Assembly (NCBI GenBank): GCA_934655755.1
Contig: CAKUHA010000001.1
Location: 1 to 64,000 of the forward strand
Length of the DNA: 64,000 nucleotides
Direction: 5' to 3'
From: an uncultured Collinsella sp.
GTDB taxonomy: Bacteria > Actinomycetota > Coriobacteriia > Coriobacteriales > Coriobacteriaceae
In this document: positions 26,026-34,256 of the stretch, one piece after another
How positions within the stretch are numbered: position 1 is the first letter of the stretch
Layout: every line of letters begins with the position of its first letter
Notes under the pieces: generated by a model
Told to the model about the DNA's origin: nothing
What the model saw: only the letters and a program-made list of their open reading frames with translations
Databases searched by the model: none
Made by a program: the position numbers and the translations under genes

Positions 26026-26718
26026 ATGGAAATGGCCGTTGATCCATTGATTCAGTCCCTGAAGGGCAAGCTCGTCGTAAGCGTTCAAGCCTATATGGGC
26101 GAGCCGCTTCGTACGCCCGAGACCATGGCTCAGATGTCTCGCGCCTGCGAGCTCGGCGGTGCCGCCGCCATCCGCTGCCAGGGTCTTGCCGACATCGCCG
26201 CCATTAAGGGCCGCTGCGAGGTCCCCGTCATTGGCCTGTGGAAGGATGGGCACGAGGGCGTCTACATCACGCCGACGTTGCGTCATGCTCGCGCCTGCGT
26301 TGCCGCCGGTGCCGATATCGTGGCAATCGATGCCACCGATCGTCCGCGCCCCGATGGCAAGACCGTCGAAGATACCTTCCGCCCTCTGCACGAAGAAGGC
26401 GTGCTCCTGATGGCCGACTGCGCCACCATCGAGGATATTCGCCGTGCGGTCGACATGGGCTTCGACCTGGTGTCCACTACGCTTTCTCACGGTGTTGCCG
26501 CCATCGATTGCACGATGGCCGACGGCCCCGATCTGCCGCTCCTGCGTCAGGCGACCGAGGAGTTCCCGGGTCTCCCCATCATCTGCGAGGGCCGCGTGCA
26601 TACGCCCGAGGAGGCTCGTGCCGCGATTGATGCGGGCGCCTGGGCAGTAGTCGTGGGCACTGCCATTACGCACCCCACGAGTATTACGAGTTGGTTCAAA
26701 GCCGCGCTTGAGGCGTAA
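26026..26718 (+). CDS. nanE: N-acetylmannosamine-6-phosphate 2-epimerase
   Basis: NanE converts N-acetylmannosamine-6-phosphate into N-acetylglucosamine-6-phosphate, the third step of sialic acid breakdown. The 230-residue TIM-barrel protein begins LIQSLKGKLVVSVQAY and has AAAIRCQGLADIAAIK, VPVIGLWKDGHEGVYITPT (with the catalytic Lys), IVAIDATDRPRPDGK and a phosphate-binding end IICEGRVHTPEEARAA, all standard for NanE. ATG at 26026 (GAAAGG upstream) is used; ATG at 26032 is possible. The structured repeat just upstream replaces a simple operon junction. Confidence 0.93.
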   Translation: MEMAVDPLIQSLKGKLVVSVQAYMGEPLRTPETMAQMSRACELGGAAAIRCQGLADIAAIKGRCEVPVIGLWKDGHEGVYITPTLRHARACVAAGADIVAIDATDRPRPDGKTVEDTFRPLHEEGVLLMADCATIEDIRRAVDMGFDLVSTTLSHGVAAIDCTMADGPDLPLLRQATEEFPGLPIICEGRVHTPEEARAAIDAGAWAVVVGTAITHPTSITSWFKAALEA

Positions 26719-26769
26719 GACGGACCTCGTATCCGCTCAGGGCGGTATACTCATTAAAGGCAATTGACC

Positions 26770-26807
26770 GCGCGGGATCCGGGTTGCTGGGTCCCGCGCT
26801 TGTTTTT
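26770..26807 (+). terminator. Terminator after nanE
   Basis: GCGCGGGA (26770-26777) pairs with TCCCGCGC (26792-26799), followed by TTGTTTTT. It closes the sialate-type gene group; the rapZ ribosome site begins immediately after. Confidence 0.88.
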
Positions 26808-26819
26808 AGGAGGCAGCAC

Positions 26820-27740
26820 ATGCAAAAGGGAGATGCCATGGATGCGGCGGAGCGCTCGGAGCGCATCCCCGATATCGTCATCATCACCGGAATGTCCGGA
26901 TCGGGCCGAACGCAGGCCATGCATGTGTTCGAGGACATGGGCTACTTTTGCATCGACAACTTGCCTCCGCGTCTGATCGCCCAACTCGCCGAACTCGTCG
27001 GCATCAATACGGGCGTGGGCAGGCATCTTGCCGTCACCTGCGACTTGCGCAGCCAGGGCTTGTTCGATGAGCTACTCGATGCCGTTGCCGCACTCGAGGA
27101 GCGCGAGATGAGCTGCGACATCGTTTTTCTCGAGGCCTCTGACGAGGTACTGATCCGTCGTTATAGCGAAAACCGCCGCCGCCATCCCATTGCCAAGCCG
27201 GGGGAGACTACGGCCGATGCGATTCAGCGCGAGCGCCTGCAGCTGCAGGGTGTGCGCGATCGAGCCGATATGATCATCGACACGAGCCGCCTGCGCACCT
27301 CTGCCCTGCGCAACAAATTACGCATGGCGTTCTCCGAGTTGTCCGACCAGCAGCTCATGGACGTTCACGTGTTCTCGTTTGGCTTTAAGCACGGTATGCC
27401 CGTCGAGGCGGACATTATGATCGACGTTCGCTTCCTGCCCAATCCGTTCTACGATCCCGAGATGCGCACCATGACCGGTCTCGATAAGAAAGTCTCCGAC
27501 TTTGTTCTGGACCATCCCAAGACCCAGGAGTTCTGGAAGGCCTGGACGCAGCTGCTCGATACGGTCATGCCCGGCTATATCGCAGAGGGCAAGCCGCAGC
27601 TTTCTATTGCCATCGGTTGCACGGGCGGTCAACACCGCAGCGTTGCCATTGCCGAGGCCACGGCACGTTATTTGGAAGGCGCCCAGTATCACGTGAGCAT
27701 TTCCCATCGCGACCTGTCGCGCGCCAACACGAAAGCATAG
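26820..27740 (+). CDS. rapZ: RNase adapter / nucleotide-binding protein RapZ (YvcJ)
   Basis: This is a P-loop protein of the RapZ/YvcJ family. In E. coli it directs RNase E to GlmZ; in Gram-positives it is a GTP/ATP-binding protein of less clear role. The 306-residue protein has Walker A GMSGSGRTQ (residues 24-32), the DMGYFCIDNLPPRL segment, FLEASDEVLIRRYSENRRRHP, and the C-terminal VRFLPNPFYDPEMR and IGCTGGQHRSVAIAE motifs. AGGAGG stands 6 bases before ATG 26820; a second ATG at 26838 also has a weak site. It is followed 6 bases later by whiA. The usual middle gene yvcK is missing here. Confidence 0.95.
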   Translation: MQKGDAMDAAERSERIPDIVIITGMSGSGRTQAMHVFEDMGYFCIDNLPPRLIAQLAELVGINTGVGRHLAVTCDLRSQGLFDELLDAVAALEEREMSCDIVFLEASDEVLIRRYSENRRRHPIAKPGETTADAIQRERLQLQGVRDRADMIIDTSRLRTSALRNKLRMAFSELSDQQLMDVHVFSFGFKHGMPVEADIMIDVRFLPNPFYDPEMRTMTGLDKKVSDFVLDHPKTQEFWKAWTQLLDTVMPGYIAEGKPQLSIAIGCTGGQHRSVAIAEATARYLEGAQYHVSISHRDLSRANTKA

Positions 27741-27746
27741 GCCTGC

Positions 27747-28676
27747 ATGTCGTTTACCGCCGAGGTGCGTGACGAGCTCGCGCGCTGCGAACCCGAATGT
27801 GAATACTGCGATTTGTCGACGCTTGCCGCCCTGACGCGTGTGAGCGGTACACTTTCGCTGGCCGGCTCCGGGCGGTATCGTTTGACGGTCGCGACCGAGA
27901 CGGGCGCCGTCGCGCGCACGATGATCACACTGACGCATCGTATCCTTAAGCTCAAAACGGAATTCACCGTTCGTAAATCGGTCTTGCATAAGGTCCGTAA
28001 CTATCTCATTACCCTGCCCGATCAGCCCGACCTGGACAAGGCTCTGGTGCTGCTGGGCATTCTCGACCGCAGGGGAGGGCTCGTCGCCGGTGTTCCCCGG
28101 CACATCGTTGCCCGTCCCTGCTGCAGGCTTGCCTACATCCGCGGCGCGCTCATCGCCGGCGGTTTCGTGGCCGATCCCCGCGGCGACTTTCATTTGGAGA
28201 TCGCGGTGCAGGGCGAGCAGTATGCCCGGGGACTTTGCGATCTATTGGAGCAGATTGGAGTCCATGCGCGCGTCAACGCACGGCGCGGGTCCTATGCCGT
28301 GTACATTAAGAGCGCCGAGGAGATCGAGCAACTCCTAAAGCTGGTCGGAGCCAAGCGTAGCGTTGCCGAGATTGAGGAGGCGCGCGCGGTCAAATTGGTT
28401 AAGAACGACGTAAACCGTCGCGTGAATGCCGAGCTGGCCAATCAGACCAGAAGTGCAGGTGCCGCCCAGCATCAGCTTGCGTTGATCGATGAGCTCGAAC
28501 AGCGGGGTTTGCGTGACACGCTTCCGGACGCCTTGGCGGTTTTTTGCGACCTGCGCGAGCGCTATCCCGATCTGTCGCTGCGCGACTTGGGGGAGATGGC
28601 CGACCCTCCCTTGTCGAAGTCGGCCCTCTACCATCGAGTTTTGAGGCTTGAAAAGCTCATTGAAGCAAACAGGTAG
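27747..28676 (+). CDS. whiA: DNA-binding protein WhiA
   Basis: WhiA is a conserved Gram-positive DNA-binding protein (sporulation regulator in Streptomyces; linked to division and chromosome segregation in Bacillus). The 309-residue protein starts FTAEVRDELARCEP, has the homing-endonuclease-like middle (GGLVAGVPRH, CCRLAYIRGALIAGGFVADPRGDFHLEI) and a C-terminal helix-turn-helix region (RYPDLSLRDLGEMADPPLSKSAL). The catalytic residues of LAGLIDADG nucleases are not kept, as usual. It lies directly after rapZ. Confidence 0.95.
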   Translation: MSFTAEVRDELARCEPECEYCDLSTLAALTRVSGTLSLAGSGRYRLTVATETGAVARTMITLTHRILKLKTEFTVRKSVLHKVRNYLITLPDQPDLDKALVLLGILDRRGGLVAGVPRHIVARPCCRLAYIRGALIAGGFVADPRGDFHLEIAVQGEQYARGLCDLLEQIGVHARVNARRGSYAVYIKSAEEIEQLLKLVGAKRSVAEIEEARAVKLVKNDVNRRVNAELANQTRSAGAAQHQLALIDELEQRGLRDTLPDALAVFCDLRERYPDLSLRDLGEMADPPLSKSALYHRVLRLEKLIEANR

Positions 28677-28752
28677 TTTGAAGTATCGACTTATATACGG
28701 ATTTAGCTGCTATTTTATTCTTTAAAGCGTTTTAACGCAAATTTGATTTTCA

Positions 28753-28797
28753 ATTTCGAGCATTCTCGTGAAATTCAAGTCAAAAAAAAGGTATATT
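28753..28797 (+). promoter_or_regulatory. Putative gap control region
   Basis: An imperfect dyad (AATTTCGAG then CTCGTGAAATT, 28753-28774) is followed by an A-rich run and a TATATT box (28792-28797), 72 bases before the gap start. A second small dyad, GCGTTTTAACGC, lies at 28727-28738. No good -35 box is visible, so an activator or a different sigma may be involved. Confidence 0.35.
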
Positions 28798-28869
28798 AGG
28801 CGAGTGGTTAGTTTGTGGGCCTCAACGGCGGGCGCTGTAGCTTGCGGGGGCCTTACGAAAGGAGACACA

Positions 28870-29895
28870 ATGGCAGTAAAGGTTGCTATTAACGGCTTCG
28901 GTCGCATCGGTCGTCTGGCTTTCCGTCAGATGTTCGGTCATGAGGGCTCCGAGATCGTCGCTATCAACGACCTCACCTCTCCCGATATGCTCGCTTACCT
29001 GCTGAAGTACGACTCCACGCAGGGCAACTACGCTCGCGATCACGAGGTCGTTGCTGGCGAGGATTCCATCACCGTTGACGGCAAGGAGATCAAGATCTAC
29101 AAGGAGGCCGACGCCAACAACCTGCCTTGGGGCGACCTCGACGTCGACGTCGTGCTCGAGTGCACCGGCTTCTACACCAGCAAGGCTAAGGCTCAGGCCC
29201 ACATCAACGCTGGCGCCAAGAAGGTTGTCATCTCCGCTCCGGCCGGCAGCGATCTGCCCACCATCGTGTACAACGTCAACCATGAGACGCTGACCGCTGA
29301 GGACAACATCATCTCCGCTGCTTCCTGCACCACCAACTGCCTCGCCCCGATGGCCAAGGGTCTGAACGACTTCGCTCCCATCGTGTCCGGCATCATGACC
29401 ACCATTCACGCCTGGACTGGCGACCAGATGCCGCTCGACGGCCCGCAGCGCAAGGGCAACAAGCGTCGTAGCCGCGCCTGCGCCGTCAACATCGTCCCCA
29501 ACACCACCGGTGCTGCCAAGGCTATCGGCCTGGTTCTCCCCGAGCTCAACGGTAAGCTCATCGGTGCCGCCCAGCGCGTCCCGACGCCGACCGGCTCCAT
29601 CACCAACCTCTACGCCGTCGTTGACAAGAAGGTCACCGTCGACGAGGTCAACGCTGCTATGAAGGCCTACGCTGCCACCATCTCCGAGACCTTCGGTTAC
29701 AACGAGGACGACATCGTCTCCACCGACATCATCGGCGAGACCCACGGCTCCATCTTCGACGCCACTCAGACCATGTGCTCTGACCTCGGCAACGGCCAGA
29801 CCCTCGTTCAGGTCACCTCTTGGTACGACAACGAGAACTCCTACACCTCTCAGATGGTCCGCACCATCAAGTACTTCGAGAAGTTCGTTGCTTAA
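28870..29895 (+). CDS. gap: Glyceraldehyde-3-phosphate dehydrogenase (type I)
   Basis: Gap oxidises and phosphorylates glyceraldehyde-3-phosphate with NAD+ in glycolysis. The 341-residue protein has the NAD site [24 protein letters not shown] with catalytic Cys153, the [24 protein letters not shown] loop, and WYDNENSY near the end. The ATG at 28870 follows AAAGGAGACACA. Codon use is highly biased, as expected of an abundant enzyme. It heads gap-pgk-tpiA-gpmI, with a terminator-like hairpin between it and pgk. Confidence 0.98.
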   Translation: MAVKVAINGFGRIGRLAFRQMFGHEGSEIVAINDLTSPDMLAYLLKYDSTQGNYARDHEVVAGEDSITVDGKEIKIYKEADANNLPWGDLDVDVVLECTGFYTSKAKAQAHINAGAKKVVISAPAGSDLPTIVYNVNHETLTAEDNIISAASCTTNCLAPMAKGLNDFAPIVSGIMTTIHAWTGDQMPLDGPQRKGNKRRSRACAVNIVPNTTGAAKAIGLVLPELNGKLIGAAQRVPTPTGSITNLYAVVDKKVTVDEVNAAMKAYAATISETFGYNEDDIVSTDIIGETHGSIFDATQTMCSDLGNGQTLVQVTSWYDNENSYTSQMVRTIKYFEKFVA

Positions 29896-29934
29896 TTTAG
29901 CTTTTAGCGAATAGCTCGTTGAGCGTCTAAAGAA

Positions 29935-29979
29935 GGGCGCGGCCTTATAGGGCTTACACCCTAGGGTCGCGCCCTTTTT
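29935..29979 (+). terminator. Terminator/attenuator between gap and pgk
   Basis: GGGCGCG (29935-29941) pairs with CGCGCCC (29968-29974), with further pairing inside, followed by TTTTT. It would make gap mRNA more abundant than the downstream message, or end the gap transcript. Confidence 0.85.
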
Positions 29980-30035
29980 ATAAGAAATCGTCTGCCGTAA
30001 TGGGAGGCAGACACGTACGAAAGGTAGAAGCAAAC

Positions 30036-31226
30036 ATGGCCTTTACCAAGAAGACCGTCCGCGACATCGATGTCGACGGCAAGCGCGTTCTCGTCCGCGT
30101 TGACTTTAACGTGCCTATCAAGGATGGCGTCGTTGGCGACACCACCCGCATCAAGGCTGCCCTGCCCACCATCAACTACCTCGTCGAGCACAACGCTCGC
30201 GTCATCCTCATGAGCCACCTCGGCCGTCCCGATGGCACCGGCTTCCAGCCCGAGCTCTCCCTCGAGCCCGTCGCCAAGAAGCTCGCCGAGCTCTCCGGTC
30301 TCGACGTTGCCTTTGTCGCCGACACCTACGGCGAGAAGGCTGCCGAGGCCGTCGCCGCTGTCGAGCCGGGCAAGGTCCTCGTTCTCGAGAACGTCCGCTT
30401 CGACAAGCGTGAGAAGAAGAACGATCCCGAGATCGCCAAGACCCTTGCTTCCTACGGCGATGTCTTCGTTCTCGACGCCTTCGGCACCGCTCACCGCGCC
30501 CAGGGTTCCGTCGTGGGCCCCGCCGCTTACCTGCCTGCCGTCGCCGGCTTCCTGCTCGAGAAGGAGGTCGACACGCTGACCGGCATCTTCGCCGAGCCCG
30601 AGCGCCCCTTCGTCGCCATCGTCGGCGGTTCCAAGGTTTCCTCCAAGATCGGCGTTCTCGATCACCTCATCGACTCCGCTGACACCCTGATCATCGGTGG
30701 CGGCATGGCCTACACCTTCTTCCTGGCTCAGGGCCTGTCCGTTGGTCAGTCCCTCAAGGAAGAGGACTGGGTCGAGCGCGCCGGTGAGATGCTCAAGAAG
30801 GCCGAGGAGAAGGGCGTCAAGATCCTGCTCCCCATCGACAACCGTGTTGCCGATCACTTTGGCGAGGACGCTGTCCCCGAGGTTGTCGCTTCCGACGCTA
30901 TCCCCGACGATCGTGAGGGCATGGACATCGGCCCCAAGACCGAGGAGCTTTACGCCGAGGCCGTCAAGGGCGCCAAAACCGTGTTCTGGAACGGCCCCAT
31001 GGGCGTCTTCGAGTTCGACAACTTCGCTCACGGCACCCAGGCTATCGCCGAGGCTGTCGCCGAGGCCGACTGCACCTCGATCATCGGCGGTGGCGACTCT
31101 GTCGCAGCTGTCAACAAGTTCAACCTGGCCGACAAGATGAGCTGGATCTCCACCGGTGGTGGCGCTTCCATGGAGCTCGTCGAGGGTAAGGCCCTGCCCG
31201 GAGTGGAGGCGCTTCTCGATGCCTAA
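30036..31226 (+). CDS. pgk: Phosphoglycerate kinase
   Basis: Pgk transfers phosphate from 1,3-bisphosphoglycerate to ADP. The 396-residue protein has RVDFNVP near the start, LMSHLGRPDG, LLENVRFDKREKKND, DAFGTAHRAQGSVVG, the GGSKVSSKIGVL hinge and a nucleotide-binding end (GGGDSVAAVNKF and STGGGASMELVEGK). The ATG at 30036 follows AAAGGTAGAAG. Its end overlaps tpiA by 8 bases, so the two are translationally coupled. Confidence 0.98.
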   Translation: MAFTKKTVRDIDVDGKRVLVRVDFNVPIKDGVVGDTTRIKAALPTINYLVEHNARVILMSHLGRPDGTGFQPELSLEPVAKKLAELSGLDVAFVADTYGEKAAEAVAAVEPGKVLVLENVRFDKREKKNDPEIAKTLASYGDVFVLDAFGTAHRAQGSVVGPAAYLPAVAGFLLEKEVDTLTGIFAEPERPFVAIVGGSKVSSKIGVLDHLIDSADTLIIGGGMAYTFFLAQGLSVGQSLKEEDWVERAGEMLKKAEEKGVKILLPIDNRVADHFGEDAVPEVVASDAIPDDREGMDIGPKTEELYAEAVKGAKTVFWNGPMGVFEFDNFAHGTQAIAEAVAEADCTSIIGGGDSVAAVNKFNLADKMSWISTGGGASMELVEGKALPGVEALLDA

Positions 31227-31986
31227 TCGCACCCTTCTTATCGCTGGTAACTGGAAGATGAACAACGACGTCGCCGAGGCTGCCAAGCTCGCCGACGAGC
31301 TGGCTCAGGCTCTGCCCGAGGTTCCGGCTGGCGTCGAGGTGCTCGTCTGCCCCCCGACCATCGACATCACCACGGTTCATGACCGCATTCAGGCTGCCCC
31401 CATCGCTCTCGGTGCACAGAACGTGTACTGGGAGGCCAAGGGTGCCTACACCGGTGAGTCCTCTTGCGACATGCTCAAGTCCGCTGGCTGCACCTACTGC
31501 ATCATCGGTCACTCCGAGCGTCGTGACTACTTCCACGAGACCGACGAGGATCAGAACAAGAAGGCCAAGGCCCTCGTTGCCGCCGGTCTTGTTCCCGTCT
31601 TCTGCTGCGGCGAGTCCCTTGAGGTCCGCGAGGCCGGCACCTATGTCGAGCACGTCGTGAACCAGGTCAAGGCTGGCCTTGCTGGTCTTGAGATCACCTG
31701 CCCCAAGCAGGTCGTCGTCGCCTACGAGCCCATCTGGGCCATCGGCACCGGCAAGACCGCTACCGCCGAGGACGCTCAGGAGGTCTGCGGCGCTATCCGT
31801 GAGACCCTCAAGGAGATGTTCGGCGAGGAGCTCGCTAACGGCATCCGCGTTCTCTACGGCGGTTCCGCTAAGCCCGGCAACATTGCCGAGCTCGTTGCCA
31901 AGCCTGACGTTGACGGCGCCCTCGTGGGCGGCGCTTCCCTCAAGGCTGCCGACTTCGCCTCTATGGTCGTCAAGGCAGGCGAGTAG
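31219..31986 (+). CDS. tpiA: Triosephosphate isomerase
   Basis: TpiA interconverts dihydroxyacetone phosphate and glyceraldehyde-3-phosphate. The 255-residue TIM barrel has GNWKMN (Lys near 13), IGHSERRDYF (catalytic His), AYEPIWAIGTGKTAT (catalytic Glu and flexible loop 6) and LYGGSAKPGN (phosphate loop). The start ATG at 31219 lies inside the end of pgk. Only 5 bases separate it from gpmI. Confidence 0.98.
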   Translation: MPNRTLLIAGNWKMNNDVAEAAKLADELAQALPEVPAGVEVLVCPPTIDITTVHDRIQAAPIALGAQNVYWEAKGAYTGESSCDMLKSAGCTYCIIGHSERRDYFHETDEDQNKKAKALVAAGLVPVFCCGESLEVREAGTYVEHVVNQVKAGLAGLEITCPKQVVVAYEPIWAIGTGKTATAEDAQEVCGAIRETLKEMFGEELANGIRVLYGGSAKPGNIAELVAKPDVDGALVGGASLKAADFASMVVKAGE

Positions 31987-31991
31987 GACAT

Positions 31992-33545
31992 ATGGCACAG
32001 CGTCATCTTCCTGCACTCCTGATCATCATGGACGGCTGTGGCCTGGCTCCGGCCGATGGCGAGAACGCCGTCGCCGCTGCCAAGACGCCCTTCCTTGATA
32101 GCCTGTACGAGAAGTACCCCCACACCACGCTCGGCGCTTCGGGCGAGGACGTGGGCCTTCCCGATGGCCAGATGGGCAACTCCGAGGTGGGTCACCTCAA
32201 CATCGGTGCCGGCCGCATCGTGTTCCAGGAGCTTTCGCGCATCAACAATGCCATCAAGGACGGCTCCATCGCCAAGAACGAGGTCTTCGTCAAGGCTATG
32301 GACGATGTCAAGGCCGAAGGCAAGACTCTCCACCTCATGGGCCTTATGAGCCCTGGCGGCGTTCATTCTCACATGAACCACGTCGAGGCTCTGGTCAAGA
32401 TGGCTGCCCAGCATGGCGTCAAGACCGTTCGCGTCCACGCCTTCATGGATGGCCGCGACGTCGATCCGCAGTCCGGTGCCGGCTACATGAGCGAGTTCTG
32501 CGCCTTCCTGGCCAAGATCTCCGAGGAGACCGGTTGTGACGCTCGCGTTGCCACCGTCTCGGGCCGTTATTGGGCCATGGACCGCGACAATCGTTGGGAG
32601 CGCATCCAGCGCGCCTACGACGTTATGGTCAATGCGTCCGATGCCGATACCGACCCCGTTGCCGGTATCAAGGCCTACTACGAGAAGGATCCGCGCGGCG
32701 ACGAGTTCGTCGAGCCCTTCGCTGCCCACAACGAGGGCATCCACGAGGGCGACGCGGCCATCTTCTTCAACTTCCGTCCCGACCGCGCCCGTCAGATGAC
32801 CCGCGTGTTCACGGACAAGGAGTTTGACGGCTTTGAGCGCGAGCAGATCAAGCTCTCGCACTTTGTGACGATGACCGAGTACGATCCGACGTTTGACGTC
32901 GAGGTCGCCTTCCCCAAGACGTTCCCCGAGAACGTCCTGGCCGACGTCATCGCTGCCAACGGCCTGAAGCAGCTGCACACCGCCGAGACCGAGAAGTACG
33001 CCCACGTGACGTTCTTCCTTAACGGTGGCATCGAGGAGCCCAAGGAGGGCGAGGAGCGCGTGCTCGTCGCTTCCCCCAAGGTCGCTACCTACGACCTGCA
33101 GCCCGAGATGAGCGCTCCCGAGGTTACCGAGAAGCTCGTCGCCGCCATCAACGAGGACCGCGCCGATTTCTACATCGTGAACTTCGCGAACTGCGACATG
33201 GTCGGTCACACCGGTGTCTTCGACGCCGCCGTCAAGGCCGTCGAGGCTGTTGACGATGCCCTGTCCAAGGTTGTCCCGGCGATTCTCGCCAAGGGCGGCT
33301 TTGCGCTGATTACCGCTGACCACGGCAACGCCGACCACATGTTTGACGTTGCTACCGACGGTTCCAAGCATCCGTTTACGGCTCACACCACCAACCGTGT
33401 GCCGTTCATCATCGTTGATGAGAAGGCTCAGCTTACCGGTATCGAGGACGGCCGTCTCTCCGATATCGCTCCGACCATGCTCACCATGGCTGGTCTGGAG
33501 CCTTCCGCCGAGATGACGGGCCGTGTGCTCGCCACCGAGGCATAA
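31992..33545 (+). CDS. gpmI: 2,3-bisphosphoglycerate-independent phosphoglycerate mutase
   Basis: GpmI is a metal-dependent mutase that interconverts 3- and 2-phosphoglycerate through a phosphoserine. The 517-residue protein has the first metal Asp in LIIMDGCGLAP (Asp14), the phosphorylated Ser in GQMGNSEVGHLN (Ser64), HAFMDGRDVDPQ, FNFRPDRARQMTR, NCDMVGHTG and the C-terminal metal site ITADHGNADHM. Family length and motifs are complete. It ends the glycolytic operon before a strong terminator. Confidence 0.98.
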   Translation: MAQRHLPALLIIMDGCGLAPADGENAVAAAKTPFLDSLYEKYPHTTLGASGEDVGLPDGQMGNSEVGHLNIGAGRIVFQELSRINNAIKDGSIAKNEVFVKAMDDVKAEGKTLHLMGLMSPGGVHSHMNHVEALVKMAAQHGVKTVRVHAFMDGRDVDPQSGAGYMSEFCAFLAKISEETGCDARVATVSGRYWAMDRDNRWERIQRAYDVMVNASDADTDPVAGIKAYYEKDPRGDEFVEPFAAHNEGIHEGDAAIFFNFRPDRARQMTRVFTDKEFDGFEREQIKLSHFVTMTEYDPTFDVEVAFPKTFPENVLADVIAANGLKQLHTAETEKYAHVTFFLNGGIEEPKEGEERVLVASPKVATYDLQPEMSAPEVTEKLVAAINEDRADFYIVNFANCDMVGHTGVFDAAVKAVEAVDDALSKVVPAILAKGGFALITADHGNADHMFDVATDGSKHPFTAHTTNRVPFIIVDEKAQLTGIEDGRLSDIAPTMLTMAGLEPSAEMTGRVLATEA

Positions 33546-33572
33546 GCGAAAACTCTAAGCGTTTTCTTGCAA

Positions 33573-33606
33573 GGGGGTTGTCCATATTCGGGCAACCCCC
33601 TTTTTT
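33573..33606 (+). terminator. Terminator after gpmI
   Basis: GGGGGTTG (33573-33580) pairs with CAACCCCC (33593-33600) and is followed by six T. It ends the pgk-tpiA-gpmI transcript. Confidence 0.93.
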
Positions 33607-33710
33607 GGTATTTCTGCCATTTCTACCCCGTCCCTAAATGGCAGGTGGGGGAGTGCTGGGGGTTGTGGTACAGTACTGGAGTTTGAATTGTTCTATTAAG
33701 GAGCTTATCT

Positions 33711-33965
33711 ATGGGTCCGTTCCAGATTCTTCTGTTTGTTGTTTGGGCTGTCTCTGCCGTGGCACTGACGATTCTCGTTCTGATGCACTCCGGTAAGGGT
33801 ACCGGCGTTTCGGATATGATCGCCAGTTCCCTGTATAACTCCAGCTCTGCCACGGGCGTCATGGAGCAGAACCTCGATCGCCTGACGGTGATCATGGCTG
33901 TTGTCTTTGCTGTGTGCGTCGTCCTGTGCATGTTCTTCTTCCCGCAGGGCATCGTCGGTTACTAA
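33711..33965 (+). CDS. secG: Preprotein translocase subunit SecG
   Basis: SecG is the small membrane subunit of the SecYEG channel. The 84-residue protein has two membrane helices (about residues 5-24 and 61-80) and the conserved loop HSGKGTGVSDM followed by a Ser/Ala-rich linker and MEQNLDRLTVIMAV. A position just after the glycolytic genes is common for secG in Gram-positive bacteria. AAGGAG precedes the ATG. Confidence 0.94.
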   Translation: MGPFQILLFVVWAVSAVALTILVLMHSGKGTGVSDMIASSLYNSSSATGVMEQNLDRLTVIMAVVFAVCVVLCMFFFPQGIVGY

Positions 33966-33987
33966 GCATCGGCTCATATACGTTTGT

Positions 33988-34018
33988 AAAGGGTCCCGCA
34001 AGTGCGGGACCCTTTTTT
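33988..34018 (+). terminator. Terminator after secG
   Basis: AAGGGTCCCGCA pairs with TGCGGGACCCTT around a 3-nt loop, followed by T residues. A strong intrinsic terminator. Confidence 0.94.
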
Positions 34019-34256
34019 TACATATTAGAAACAGGGTCAAAATATCCCCACATACTGCGCCCAACTAAAGAAATTCTCGACCGTTGACCGGAATCAGGCC
34101 CAATTTGTGCATAAAATGCGCTACTGTATTGCAAAACGTTGGTCTGTTGTGCATAACCAGCCATAGCAACGGGTCGCGTTTTGATGGTTCGGATCGGGTC
34201 GTCTCGACATGTGTCCGACCGAACATTTCTTTGTCCTATCTCATAAGGAGGATGGC

